Below, piece by piece: positions 9,369 to 17,847 of a stretch of 64,000 nucleotides of DNA; the first letter of the stretch is position 1; each line of letters opens with the position of its first letter. Below the pieces are notes generated by a model, which saw nothing but the letters and a program-made list of their open reading frames with translations, made no database searches and was not told where the DNA came from. The position numbers and the translations under genes are program-made. Where the stretch lies: positions 3,852,613-3,916,612 of the forward strand of contig AP021856.1 of the NCBI GenBank assembly GCA_017347445.1, written 5' to 3'. The stretch comes from Candidatus Brocadia pituitae. GTDB lineage: Bacteria; Planctomycetota; Brocadiia; Brocadiales; Brocadiaceae.

Positions 9369-9563
9369 TCAGTTAATGAGCTTGCCTGTCCCAGATTTTT
9401 TCCTCTTTTTTCGTTCCAAATCCATAATTATCTGCCGGTATTTCTCTGCAAATACCGTCTCGCAAACTTCAATTAATAACGCAGTGAGGCTGTCTGCTAC
9501 CGTTCTGCCTATCACGTTTTTGTGAAAAACGCCAAAAATCCTTCTTACGAAAACAACTAGCAT
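9369..9563 (-). CDS. hypothetical 64-residue basic protein overlapping carbamoyltransferase
   Basis: The small frame starts at ATG 9563, seven bases inside the end of the carbamoyltransferase gene (a GTG at 9590 is an alternative), and stops 14 bases before the flippase. The product MLVVFVRRIFGVFHKN... ends in a very basic tail DLERKKRKKSGTGK. An AGGAG lies about 16 bases upstream of the ATG. I do not recognise a family; tight packing between two cluster genes is the main support. It is too polar overall to be a confident membrane protein. Confidence 0.4.
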   Translation of the reverse strand: MLVVFVRRIFGVFHKNVIGRTVADSLTALLIEVCETVFAEKYRQIIMDLERKKRKKSGTGKLIN

Positions 9564-11272
9564 TTGCTTACGATAAAATCTCCTATACACAGCACGTCCA
9601 GTCCCGTATCAAAAAAGCATTTGATAGCATCCCTTGGACTGCACACAATAGGTTCGCCCTTAATATTAAAGGAGGTATTCAGGATTACCGGCACTCCTGT
9701 GTATTGACGGAAATTGTCGAGCAATTCCCAAAACAGTCTGTTTGTCTGCCGCGAAATAAATTGCGGCCTGCAGGTCCCATCGACGTGCGTTACCGCAGGA
9801 ATGGCGGTCCTTTTTTCATCCTTTACCTTGCAGGCAGTTATCATGTACCGATCTTTGTAATTTGTAACGAGATATTCGTTGGCATATTCCTCCATGATCG
9901 AAGGGCAAAAGGGCCTGAACGGCTCCCTGAACTTTACCCGCATGTTTATGATATCTTTATTTTCTGGCTTTCCCGGGTCGAAAAGAATAGACCTGCCGCC
10001 TAATGCCCTGGGACCCGATTCCATCTTTCCCTGAAACCACCCGATTATCTTTTGGTCTGCCAATGCCCTTGCGGCCTCTTGCGCGATGTTGTCAGCCTTC
10101 CGGTACCGGAGGTTTCTTTCTTTGAGAATCGATTCGATCTCATCGTTGCTATAGTGTGGCCCCCAGTAAACATGATCGATCTTTTGGGCCATATCTTCTT
10201 CTGAAAATTTTTGTGATACATATAAGGCGGCGCCCAGCGAAAGGCCTGCATCGCCTGCATTCGGGAAAACAGAATAGTTTTCCACGATATTATCTTCGAT
10301 AATTTTCTGATTTAATTTTACATTGAGAAATACTCCGCCTGCAGTCACCAGGTTTCTTGCATGCCCTTTTTTTACCCAGTATCTGATAAAACTTAATAAC
10401 GATTCTTCCAGTAAATCCTGCACCTCAGCTGCAACATTTTCTGCACCATACCGATCTACGATCGTTTTCATTTTGCCTGCATCAGGAAAATGCCAGTGAA
10501 AGGCATCACATTCCTTAAAGTACTTAACAGCGCCAAAATCGGTCCCTTTTGTGACTTCTCCATTTTGATAGCACGGCAGGTAATGGACAAGCATTTCTTT
10601 ATTAAGGACGGCACTTCTGTCACCATACGGCGCGAGCCCCATGGTCTTCCCTTCTCCGTCACCGACCCACCATCCGATGGCCTCTGTTACCAGGCTATAG
10701 AACCATCCAAAGGAGCCCGAAGTGCCATATCGTTTTATTTCCGTTATCGTCCCGCGGGAACCATTCCAAACGGCCAGGGAGGTTCCATCGCCGACTCCGT
10801 CGCAGGTAATTATCAGACAATCCTGATACCCTGAGGTATAGTATGCTGCTGCTGCATGAGACAGATGATGGTCTACCTTAATTACCCTCGTCTTCGGCGC
10901 GAGGTGAAAAAACTTCAGGTAAAGCGGAGGGGTTTCATGATACGCGATTTTATCCTTGATCATGCCCTTTAGTTTTTTTCTGATGGATTGGTAGGGCAGG
11001 TTTTGTCTAACGATGCGGTTAAAATCTTCGTCGGTCAGATTCAGGAGTATTTTCAGTTTAAGGTCAGCGATTTCACCCGATACCGCAATGAAGTCAAGTT
11101 CTTCAAATGAGATTTTTCCTGTTGTGAGGCAGAAGTTTATGGAATTTACCGGTGGTCCTGCATAATGTTTTATCCGGATAAACCGCTCTTCTGATACATC
11201 AGCTACGATTTGCCCGTCAATTATTAAGGAACTGCCACTGTCATGGCCGATATGGATTCCCAGCGTTTTCAT
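9557..11272 (-). CDS. carbamoyltransferase, NodU/CmcH family
   Basis: The 571-residue protein has the N-terminal Kae1-like domain typical of O-carbamoyltransferases: LGIHIGHDSGSSLI at the start, DHHLSHAAAAYYTSG at about 135-150 and CDGVGDGTS. The C-terminal YrdC-like half carries GPRALGGRSILFDP and FREPFRPFCPSI. The family transfers carbamoyl from carbamoyl phosphate, through a carbamoyl-adenylate, onto a hydroxyl of a sugar or antibiotic. Here the acceptor is probably a sugar of the surface glycan made by the downstream genes. It is the first gene of the leftward run, behind a 377-base non-coding stretch. Confidence 0.92.
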   Translation of the reverse strand: MKTLGIHIGHDSGSSLIIDGQIVADVSEERFIRIKHYAGPPVNSINFCLTTGKISFEELDFIAVSGEIADLKLKILLNLTDEDFNRIVRQNLPYQSIRKKLKGMIKDKIAYHETPPLYLKFFHLAPKTRVIKVDHHLSHAAAAYYTSGYQDCLIITCDGVGDGTSLAVWNGSRGTITEIKRYGTSGSFGWFYSLVTEAIGWWVGDGEGKTMGLAPYGDRSAVLNKEMLVHYLPCYQNGEVTKGTDFGAVKYFKECDAFHWHFPDAGKMKTIVDRYGAENVAAEVQDLLEESLLSFIRYWVKKGHARNLVTAGGVFLNVKLNQKIIEDNIVENYSVFPNAGDAGLSLGAALYVSQKFSEEDMAQKIDHVYWGPHYSNDEIESILKERNLRYRKADNIAQEAARALADQKIIGWFQGKMESGPRALGGRSILFDPGKPENKDIINMRVKFREPFRPFCPSIMEEYANEYLVTNYKDRYMITACKVKDEKRTAIPAVTHVDGTCRPQFISRQTNRLFWELLDNFRQYTGVPVILNTSFNIKGEPIVCSPRDAIKCFFDTGLDVLCIGDFIVSKC

Positions 11273-11361
11273 GCATCAGCTTTTTAAATGCAGTGACGAC
11301 CCTTCCCTGTCATCGCGCTTGTGCAGGTGATATTTTGGTTGTGACTACGGAGCATAAGAAA

Positions 11362-11394
11362 TTCCTCCCGCAGAACATCCATTTGCGGGAGGAA
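11362..11394. terminator. perfect 11-bp hairpin in the 11273-11649 gap
   Basis: TTCCTCCCGCA and TGCGGGAGGAA form a perfect 11-bp inverted repeat around an 11-base loop. No T-run follows directly on the minus strand, so it may be a rho-independent-like stop, an mRNA-end stabiliser or a small repeat. The 377-base gap around it contains no gene that I can support. Confidence 0.4.
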
Positions 11395-11536
11395 CCTGGG
11401 GTCTCTCTATTGGGAGATATGAGAGATCTCGTGAATACAACAAATGTTTAATTTTCTAAACGTTTACTATTTAAAACATTTCTCTGGAAAATGTCAACAG
11501 AAAAATAAAAAATTCTACATAGTAATACACCAGTGC

Positions 11537-11571
11537 GTAGATTGGGTTTCATTTCATTTAACCCAATCTAC
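11537..11571. terminator. perfect 12-bp hairpin downstream of the exported protein gene
   Basis: GTAGATTGGGTT and AACCCAATCTAC form a perfect 12-bp stem with an 11-base loop, about 80 bases after the stop of the gene at 11650-12243. Likely a transcription terminator or mRNA end structure for that gene, although the following T-run is weak. Confidence 0.45.
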
Positions 11572-11649
11572 CTGGCTCATCGACGAGTAGGTTGATAAAA
11601 AAACAAGAAGAGATATCCATTTACCTGTTTTCTTCAAAACCATTTGCAA

Positions 11650-12243
11650 TCAAACGCCCTTTTCCTGTTTCTGCAGAAATTCATCGATCTGTTTCTTAAT
11701 CCTTTCCGCTTCGTCCTTGCCTAAAATGTGCCCGGCAAGGTCTGCGGCAATATCTGCAGCCTGATCTGCGGAGATACCCTTAACCCTTGAAATCTTCCAC
11801 ATGCCATCTTCAATTACCAGCGTGCACTCCCCGAATCGTTCTTTCGTAGGTAATGCACCACGGTCTAAAAGAGATTTTATATCTTCTGTATTCCGGGTAA
11901 ACCTTAGGGTTTCTTCCATATCGGGAATTTTCGAGTGGATTTTTACCAGGCTGGTGTTATTACCCGCAGAAGTGCTCATGATCTCTTGCCTCGCGGCATT
12001 ATGAGCAAGGTCAATGATTTCGGCAAGCCTTAAAGGGGCGATTTTTTTAACATATTGTATAAGTTTCATCCAATTGATAATCGTGGTGTCAGTCTTAGAG
12101 ATGAAGGAGTATGCCTTGTCGTAATTGTTGTTTCGTACGGCATCAAGGTATTTCTCCACGATCACCCTTGGCGGGTCCTGAGCCTGGCTGAGCCCGGTAG
12201 AGACAATCATGACAACAAAGAATATTAAACATATCTTTTTCAT
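11650..12243 (-). CDS. exported protein, DUF4878/NTF2-like
   Basis: The 197-residue protein begins with a clear signal peptide (MKKICLIFFVVMIVSTGLSQAQ, cleavage probably after SQA). The mature part starts VIVEKYLDAVRNNNYDKAYSFIS, the pattern of DUF4878/SnoaL-like small alpha+beta cone domains found in secreted or lipid-anchored proteins. A later strand LVIEDGMWKISRVKG fits the same fold. The C-terminus is a charged helix (KDEAERIKKQIDEFLQKQ). A very strong GGGGGGAAGG precedes the ATG. The function is unknown; it is a monocistronic gene. Confidence 0.65.
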   Translation of the reverse strand: MKKICLIFFVVMIVSTGLSQAQDPPRVIVEKYLDAVRNNNYDKAYSFISKTDTTIINWMKLIQYVKKIAPLRLAEIIDLAHNAARQEIMSTSAGNNTSLVKIHSKIPDMEETLRFTRNTEDIKSLLDRGALPTKERFGECTLVIEDGMWKISRVKGISADQAADIAADLAGHILGKDEAERIKKQIDEFLQKQEKGV

Positions 12244-12629
12244 GGTACCTTCCCCCCTGAAATTGTTTTCGAAGTTTGCTACTGCTGAATTTTATCACGA
12301 TGAACCAAATTTGTCATGAGAAATAATGGATTGTATCAGTTTTTCACCTGAAAATAATAACCCACATTCATTTTGAGCGAAGCGAAGAATCTTTTTTACC
12401 ACGCGGGGTGACATTTTTATTATCTCTTGTGAGCCAGAGGATCATGGATGTTTCATTTTGTTTAACAGAAGGTAGTTGTTTTATATTTTATCTCACGATT
12501 GAAGATGTGTTATAATATATTTTTAAACATATACACAGATGAGAGGAGAAGGTGTGCCGGAAAGAATGATATAACATCGGCAGCCTATACCATAATTTCT
12601 TAAAGATTCAACTGAAAAGGAGGTAATAA
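12244..12629. other. non-coding gap with repeat fragment
   Basis: This 386-base stretch has no supported gene. Around 12367-12410 there is a fragment TTTTGAGCGAAGCGAAGAATC followed by GGGGTGACATTTTT, related in style to the repeat at 30530-30600 and 63180-63215. A TATAAT at 12511 could be a -10 box for the DUF1264 gene but lacks a convincing -35. Confidence 0.4.
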
Positions 12630-13385
12630 ATGCTTCGATGTTCATGCAAAATAATTGCGAATATCCTGACGTTTGTTGTAGTTTTTGCGTTTCTTAGTTT
12701 GATGTTTATTCCGTTAAGAGACGTTGTGGCAGAAAAAGGTGAACATGGTGTTGAAAATGTTAATAAATTAAAGTATGCAGATCCAGTCAAGGATATACAT
12801 CTTTACCTCTGCGCATTCCATATCGCCAAGAACAATCCGAAATTTGAGATAGAAGCCCATCATTATTGCTCGATGCGGAATCTCAATATTGAGGGTGGCG
12901 ATATCCATCAGTGTGTCATATATGATTCCAGGGAAGCGCCTGCAAGACTCCTTGGTATTGAATACATCATCAGCAACGAAACCTACCAAACGCTTCCGGC
13001 CGGGGAAAAGAAGTATTGGCATCCTCATGCGTATGAGATCATATCCGGACAACTTATCGTACCCGATTTGGCCGACATGGGCGACAATGCCCTTGAAGGT
13101 TTTTTGGCGAGCTGGGGTAAGACTTTCCATACCTGGCCTGATCCAACCACTGAGATCCCAATGGGTGAACCGCTTCTCATGTGGTCTGCCGGTGCTGACG
13201 GACAGATCAGCAAAGGAATAATAGAAAAACGAGACAAGCAGTTCGGCATCTCTTCTGACGAACTCCGGAAACGAAGAAAGAACTATGGATACCAGGTCCC
13301 GAACGTGGATGTTCCAAAGTCAATCGATGAAGTTGGCCGTCAATGGACGAGCAAGGGACCGGATAAGCCGGAGAAATTAAAATAA
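12630..13385 (+). CDS. exported DUF1264 (OBAP-type) protein
   Basis: The 251-residue protein has an N-terminal hydrophobic signal (about 10-35). The body matches DUF1264, the family of plant oil-body-associated proteins with bacterial homologues: DIHLYLCAFHIAKNNP, IEAHHYCSMRNLN, QCVIYDSREAPARLLGIEYI, WHPHAYEIISGQLI and the end motif KTFHTWPDP. The biochemical role of the family is not known. An AGGAGG six bases before the ATG fixes the start. Plant members lack such a leader; here the product should reach the periplasm or the membrane. Confidence 0.85.
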   Translation: MLRCSCKIIANILTFVVVFAFLSLMFIPLRDVVAEKGEHGVENVNKLKYADPVKDIHLYLCAFHIAKNNPKFEIEAHHYCSMRNLNIEGGDIHQCVIYDSREAPARLLGIEYIISNETYQTLPAGEKKYWHPHAYEIISGQLIVPDLADMGDNALEGFLASWGKTFHTWPDPTTEIPMGEPLLMWSAGADGQISKGIIEKRDKQFGISSDELRKRRKNYGYQVPNVDVPKSIDEVGRQWTSKGPDKPEKLK

Positions 13386-13484
13386 ACTCCATTTTTAAGA
13401 TGGTAGGGAAATTCTTATAAAGCTGGCAGGGAAGAGGCAAAGCTGTACTCCTCGACAAGGTAAGCTTTTCAGGAATCTCTCATT

Positions 13485-15068
13485 TTACCGGTATTTTCGC
13501 AATATCCGGCCATGCGTTGCGCCGTTATGCTTGCCACCGGCAATCGTTATCTTTCCGTTTACTAACACGTATTCTATTCCTTCCGAATACTGGTGTGGTT
13601 CAGTAAATGTGCTTTTGTCCGTAACCTTTTTGGGATTTATAATGGTTATGTCTGCAAAATATCCTTCTTTTATCAAACCCCTTCTGTCCAGCCCTGCTTT
13701 TTCTGCGGGCAGTCCCGTCATTTTTTGGATTGCCTTCTCTTCAGAGAGGAGTTGTCTTTCGAGACAAAATTTTCTCAAGACACGGGAAAAGGTGCCGTAG
13801 CTTCGCGGATGTGGCTTGCCGCTATGCAGGATTCCCTGGTTGGCACGCAGAGAACTATCAGAACCAACAAAGACAAAATCCCATCCCAGGATCGTTTCCA
13901 GGTTTTCTTTGCACATGCTGAATAAAAAAATATCTACCCTTGTGTCTTCTTCAATAAGTAAATCAAAAATAGTTTCCAGGGGAGGTTTGTCGAGAAGCAC
14001 TGCAATTTCTGAGATTCTTTTTCCTTCCATCCATTTGTTTTTGTCATTACAGACGGACGAAATCATGATTTCATGCCAGGTGGCGTCATCGTGTTCCTGT
14101 GATATTTCCTTGGTAATGAGTTTGCGGGTATTCTGGTCTTTCAGCCGTTGTATTTCTTTTTCCGTGCCACCTTCATATATCCAGGGTGGCAATATGACAT
14201 CAAGATCGGTAGCCGCGGCAATGTATGGATACCGGTCACACGTTAGGTCAACTCCTTCATCCCGGGCACGATCAATCATCATTTTGATATCCTTAATTTT
14301 ATGCCAATTTTTTCTCCCAGAGGTCTTAAGGTGTGATACCTGCAAGCTGACTCCGGAGTGCTTTGATATCTCTATTGCCTCGGTAAGGGCTTCTGCAAGG
14401 GTATTACCCTCATTCCGTATATGGGTTGCATAAAAACCGTCGTATTTAGCAACCACTTTGCACATTTCTGCGACTTCATGAAGATTTGCATAACAGCCCG
14501 GCGGGTAAATGAGGCCGCTGGACATACCAAAAGCCCCGGCCTCCATGGCTTCTTCCAGGTCACTGCCCATGTGAGTTAACTCATGGGGATGAGGCTGCCT
14601 GTTTTCATATTCAAGCGTACATGCCCTGATATTTCCATGGCCAACGAGAAACGCCCTGTTGATAGAGCTCTTTGCTTTTTCTGCGGTGTCATAAAACCCT
14701 GTTGCTGATTGCCAGGTAGGAACAATACCATATTTTGCTAATCCCTGAGAGCGTCTTTCTAAAAGTTTCCCACGCAGGGGGAAGGCTGATAGGCCGCAAT
14801 TTCCGCAAATCTCTGTCGTTACGCCATCGCGTATCTTACTATCACTTTCAGGACGGGCTAGCCATAAAAAATCACTATGAGAATGGATATCAATAAATCC
14901 AGGTGCGACAATCATTTCTTGCGCCTCTATGATTGTGGCCGCATTTTGGGGAATATGTTGATTCATAAAAACGATCTTATCGTCTTTAATGGCAATATCG
15001 GTCGTGCGCCTGCGCATACCCGTACCATCAATGACGGTACCGTTTTTTATGATTACATCAATATTCAT
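13485..15068 (-). CDS. N-acyl-D-amino-acid deacylase (D-aminoacylase)
   Basis: An amidohydrolase-superfamily enzyme of 527 residues from ATG 15068 (a TTG two codons earlier is less likely). The N-terminal IIKNGTVIDGTG strand is followed by APGFIDIHSHSD, the first metal-binding H-x-H, then EICGNCGLSAFPL, which includes the Cys-containing metal loop of D-aminoacylases, and later QVSHLK and VGSDSSL with the catalytic aspartate. Family members remove acyl groups from N-acyl-D-amino acids and can release D-amino acids from peptidoglycan-type material. It is monocistronic, convergent with the DUF1264 gene. Confidence 0.9.
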   Translation of the reverse strand: MNIDVIIKNGTVIDGTGMRRRTTDIAIKDDKIVFMNQHIPQNAATIIEAQEMIVAPGFIDIHSHSDFLWLARPESDSKIRDGVTTEICGNCGLSAFPLRGKLLERRSQGLAKYGIVPTWQSATGFYDTAEKAKSSINRAFLVGHGNIRACTLEYENRQPHPHELTHMGSDLEEAMEAGAFGMSSGLIYPPGCYANLHEVAEMCKVVAKYDGFYATHIRNEGNTLAEALTEAIEISKHSGVSLQVSHLKTSGRKNWHKIKDIKMMIDRARDEGVDLTCDRYPYIAAATDLDVILPPWIYEGGTEKEIQRLKDQNTRKLITKEISQEHDDATWHEIMISSVCNDKNKWMEGKRISEIAVLLDKPPLETIFDLLIEEDTRVDIFLFSMCKENLETILGWDFVFVGSDSSLRANQGILHSGKPHPRSYGTFSRVLRKFCLERQLLSEEKAIQKMTGLPAEKAGLDRRGLIKEGYFADITIINPKKVTDKSTFTEPHQYSEGIEYVLVNGKITIAGGKHNGATHGRILRKYR

Positions 15069-15186
15069 AGGCAACCGCTCTGGTTAGGAAAAGATTGGTT
15101 TTTGTGCCAATCTATGATTGAGCGCTGCATTGTGGGAGGTTATTTTCCAATAGCGTTGGCAGAGGGGATGCTCTTTTTCTCCTCTA

Positions 15187-15396
15187 TCATTTTTCTTCCC
15201 GAAGGATAGAAGGCTCATCCAGACCCAACACATAATCGGTATCCCTATGGGCTGAGTCAAGGTCCTTTTTTATGTTATCCATGTGTCTTTTGTTATGGTA
15301 TTTGTCTGATGAAGAGCAGCTTGCTAAAAAACCAAGCACAAATATGCTTATTAAAAAAAGGATACTCTTTTGTATAACGATTTTTTGTTTTTTCAA
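15187..15396 (-). CDS. small lipoprotein
   Basis: The 69-residue protein has a basic N-terminus, a hydrophobic stretch and a lipobox LASC at about 24-27, so it should be lipidated at that cysteine and processed by LspA, encoded at 57.3 kb. The mature part is polar (SSSDKYHNKRHMDNIKKDL). It starts with TTG directly after the rpoN stop (TAATTG), with AAAGGAGT inside the last rpoN codons as ribosome site; translation is therefore coupled to rpoN. No function can be assigned. Confidence 0.7.
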   Translation of the reverse strand: MKKQKIVIQKSILFLISIFVLGFLASCSSSDKYHNKRHMDNIKKDLDSAHRDTDYVLGLDEPSILREEK

Positions 15397-16824
15397 TTAA
15401 TACTCCTTTCTTTGTCTTGAAGAGGGTATTTTCATAATGCGTCGATACTTTGTTACCGTCCTTCTCGCAATAGCTATGCCAGATGCGTGTAATTGTTCAG
15501 CAACCTCTTCGTCACTCAGAGGATTAGCCTTATTTTCTTTTGCAACAATCTCGGCAAGTTTCTGCCGGATAGCTTCCCATGATTCCATGGATCCATCGAC
15601 GTTCTGAAAACCCCCGGTAAAGAAAAACTTTATTTCAAAGATGCCTTGAGGAGTTTGAATATATTTATGTGCGATGGCACGGCTTACTGTTGAGACGTGT
15701 ACTTTAACAATATCTGCAACGTCTTGCATCTTGAGTGTCCGTAACCGGTGAATTCCCTCGTCGAGAAAATCCTTTTGTAATTCCACGATCTTGCAGGCCA
15801 CCTTATATAACGTACTTCGCCGCTGTTCAATAGCATCGATCAGCCACTTCGCTGATTCGATCTTCTTTTGAATATACTGACGGGTTGAAGTGTCGGTGCC
15901 GGATTCATTCAGAAATTTCTTATAAAAAGAACTGATATGCAAATGAGGTAAATTGGTATTATCGATCAGAAATACCTCGTATTTTCCGTCAATGTATTCC
16001 ACTTTTACCTCAGGAACCACATATGGGATGGTTTCATCGCAAAAGAGAGAGCCTGGCTTGGGATTTAACGTCCGGATAAATTCCACCTGTCTCTTTACTA
16101 CCTCAAGGCTGTAGCCGGTTTTTTTTGCGATAAGGGGATATTTCTTCATTTCAATGTCTTCCAGATGATTCAGGAGCAACTCCTTTGTCAGTTGGTAGTT
16201 TTGGTCCCGCTTGTCAAGTTGCAGCATTAAACACTCTTGCAGGTTTCTCGCCCCAACACCGGGCGGTTCCAATGCCTGCACCAGCCTTAACGCCTCTTTG
16301 ATCTCTTCCAGAAGAATGGGTTTTTCAAGAGACTGCAGGATTTCTTCGAGCGGACTCGCCAAATATCCGGATTTATCGATGGAATAAATGATATTTTCGC
16401 ATGCTTCGGTAAGGTTCGCCGGTGCATCAACCAATGACAACTGTCCCATTAAATAATCATGAAGCGACATGGGTTTAGCAGCCGTGTTTTCTAGTGCCTC
16501 TTGCTTCTGGTCGCGTTCCTCTGAGCCGGCGTTTCTCCGTACCGTTGTCTGTGAATAAAACTCACGCCAGTCTTCGGCAATATCCCCCAGCTTGTCAATT
16601 TCATCTCCTTTTTCAGCCTGAACAGCCTCATCTCCCTCCTTGAGATTCTCGTCTTTCTTTTCATCAACGACCTCTTCCAGGACAGGATTATCAACCATTT
16701 CTTGTTGAATGTGTTCAACAAGAGCCAGTAAGGGCAATTGAAGAATTTCTATTGATTGGATAATTTGGGGAGATAATTTCAGTTTCTGCTGAAGTTGTGG
16801 CATTAAGGATGATTGCATTTTCAT
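15397..16824 (-). CDS. rpoN: RNA polymerase sigma-54 factor
   Basis: The 475-residue protein has all parts of RpoN. The glutamine/leucine-rich activator-interacting region (QLQQKLKLSPQIIQSIEILQ) begins near residue 9, followed by an acidic linker (about 55-85), the core-binding domain (100-300), a helix-turn-helix with LKMQDVADIVKVHVSTVSRA, and the RpoN box ARRTVTKYRRIMKI near the C-terminus that contacts the -24 element. Sigma-54 serves promoters that need an AAA+ activator. The gene follows recR by 28 bases and probably belongs to the dnaX-ybaB-recR operon. Confidence 0.97.
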   Translation of the reverse strand: MKMQSSLMPQLQQKLKLSPQIIQSIEILQLPLLALVEHIQQEMVDNPVLEEVVDEKKDENLKEGDEAVQAEKGDEIDKLGDIAEDWREFYSQTTVRRNAGSEERDQKQEALENTAAKPMSLHDYLMGQLSLVDAPANLTEACENIIYSIDKSGYLASPLEEILQSLEKPILLEEIKEALRLVQALEPPGVGARNLQECLMLQLDKRDQNYQLTKELLLNHLEDIEMKKYPLIAKKTGYSLEVVKRQVEFIRTLNPKPGSLFCDETIPYVVPEVKVEYIDGKYEVFLIDNTNLPHLHISSFYKKFLNESGTDTSTRQYIQKKIESAKWLIDAIEQRRSTLYKVACKIVELQKDFLDEGIHRLRTLKMQDVADIVKVHVSTVSRAIAHKYIQTPQGIFEIKFFFTGGFQNVDGSMESWEAIRQKLAEIVAKENKANPLSDEEVAEQLHASGIAIARRTVTKYRRIMKIPSSRQRKEY

Positions 16825-16852
16825 GAAACATCACCTTCCGTAAAAATTGACT

Positions 16853-17461
16853 TTAAACTTCTGCCATCTCATTTCTGCCATTAATGGCATCAGCGACAAT
16901 TGCCGTATTTGCATATTCAAGATAACTTCCTGTTGGTAATCCACGCGCAAGTCTTGTTACCTTTGCCCCTGAGGGTGACAGGTGTTTGTGAATATACAGC
17001 GCAGTCGCATCGCCTTCCATATTTAAGTTGGTAGCCAGAAGGACTTCCTTGATATGGCCGGCATTCACTCGCTGCAAAAGTTTTTCAATAGTCAAGGAAT
17101 CCGGATGAATGCCTTCCAAAGGAGAAATATGCCCCTGGAGCACATGGTAAAGGCCCCGGTATTTCCCCGTCTTTTCTATCGTCAGAAAATCGGCAAGTTG
17201 TTCTACAACACAAATCATCGATCTGTCCCTTGAGAGATCGCTGCAAATATGACACGGGTCGTTTTCTGAAACATTGAAACAGGTCGAGCAGGTCTTCACA
17301 AGTTTTTTTACGTCACGGATGGCGCAGGCAAGCTGCATCGCCTCCTCTGTTGCCAGCTTCAGGATATAGCAGGCAAGACGTTCTGCCGTTTTTTGCCCTA
17401 TGCCAGGCATCTTGCCAAATTCAGTGATGAGCTTTATTACGGATTGTGGATACGCATTCAA
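16853..17461 (-). CDS. recR: recombination mediator RecR
   Basis: The 202-residue protein has the usual RecR length and order: N-terminal helix-hairpin-helix (GKMPGIGQKTAERLACYIL), the C4 zinc finger CSTCFNVSENDPCHIC at about 57-72, a Toprim domain (SMICVVEQ, later TNLNMEGDATALYI) and the C-terminal ARGLPTGSYLEYAN. It works with RecF/RecO to load RecA on gapped DNA. It lies 32 bases after ybaB in the same direction. Confidence 0.97.
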   Translation of the reverse strand: MNAYPQSVIKLITEFGKMPGIGQKTAERLACYILKLATEEAMQLACAIRDVKKLVKTCSTCFNVSENDPCHICSDLSRDRSMICVVEQLADFLTIEKTGKYRGLYHVLQGHISPLEGIHPDSLTIEKLLQRVNAGHIKEVLLATNLNMEGDATALYIHKHLSPSGAKVTRLARGLPTGSYLEYANTAIVADAINGRNEMAEV

Positions 17462-17493
17462 AATGAAAAACCTCTGAAAACAGATTCTCCGGA

Positions 17494-17844
17494 TTACATG
17501 CCCCCTAAAAGCCCCTGCATGCCAGGTATATTTAATCCGCCGGTAAGTTTTCCCATCTCGGCCTGGTACAACTCCTGTGATTTTTTAAACGCCTGAGAAA
17601 CGGCGGAAAGGATAAGATCTTCAAGCATCTGAACGTCCTGGGGATCTACGACCTCGGGATCGATCTTAATGGAGAGGATTTCCTGTTTTCCATTCATGTG
17701 CACCGTCACCATCCCGCCTCCGGAACTGGCTTCTACGACGCGTTCCTTCAAATCATTTTGGACGTCTTCCATCTGTTTTTGCATCTTTTGGGCCTGCTTC
17801 TGCGCCTGTTTCATCATTTCCGCAATATTGCCAAAACCTTTCAT
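17494..17844 (-). CDS. ybaB: YbaB/EbfC nucleoid-associated protein
   Basis: The 116-residue protein has the typical YbaB features: an N-terminal [21 protein letters not shown] helical region rich in Gln and Met, [20 protein letters not shown] in the beta core, and a Gly/Met-rich C-terminus. The family forms dimers that bind DNA and is nearly always found between dnaX and recR. The ribosome site GGAGG lies in the last dnaX codons, seven bases before this ATG, so the two are coupled. Confidence 0.95.
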   Translation of the reverse strand: MKGFGNIAEMMKQAQKQAQKMQKQMEDVQNDLKERVVEASSGGGMVTVHMNGKQEILSIKIDPEVVDPQDVQMLEDLILSAVSQAFKKSQELYQAEMGKLTGGLNIPGMQGLLGGM

Positions 17845-17847
17845 GTG

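Noticed and set aside
13816-14433. 205-codon open frame on the plus strand
   Set aside because: Antisense shadow of the D-aminoacylase gene; composition is low-complexity Ser-rich, with no family pattern.
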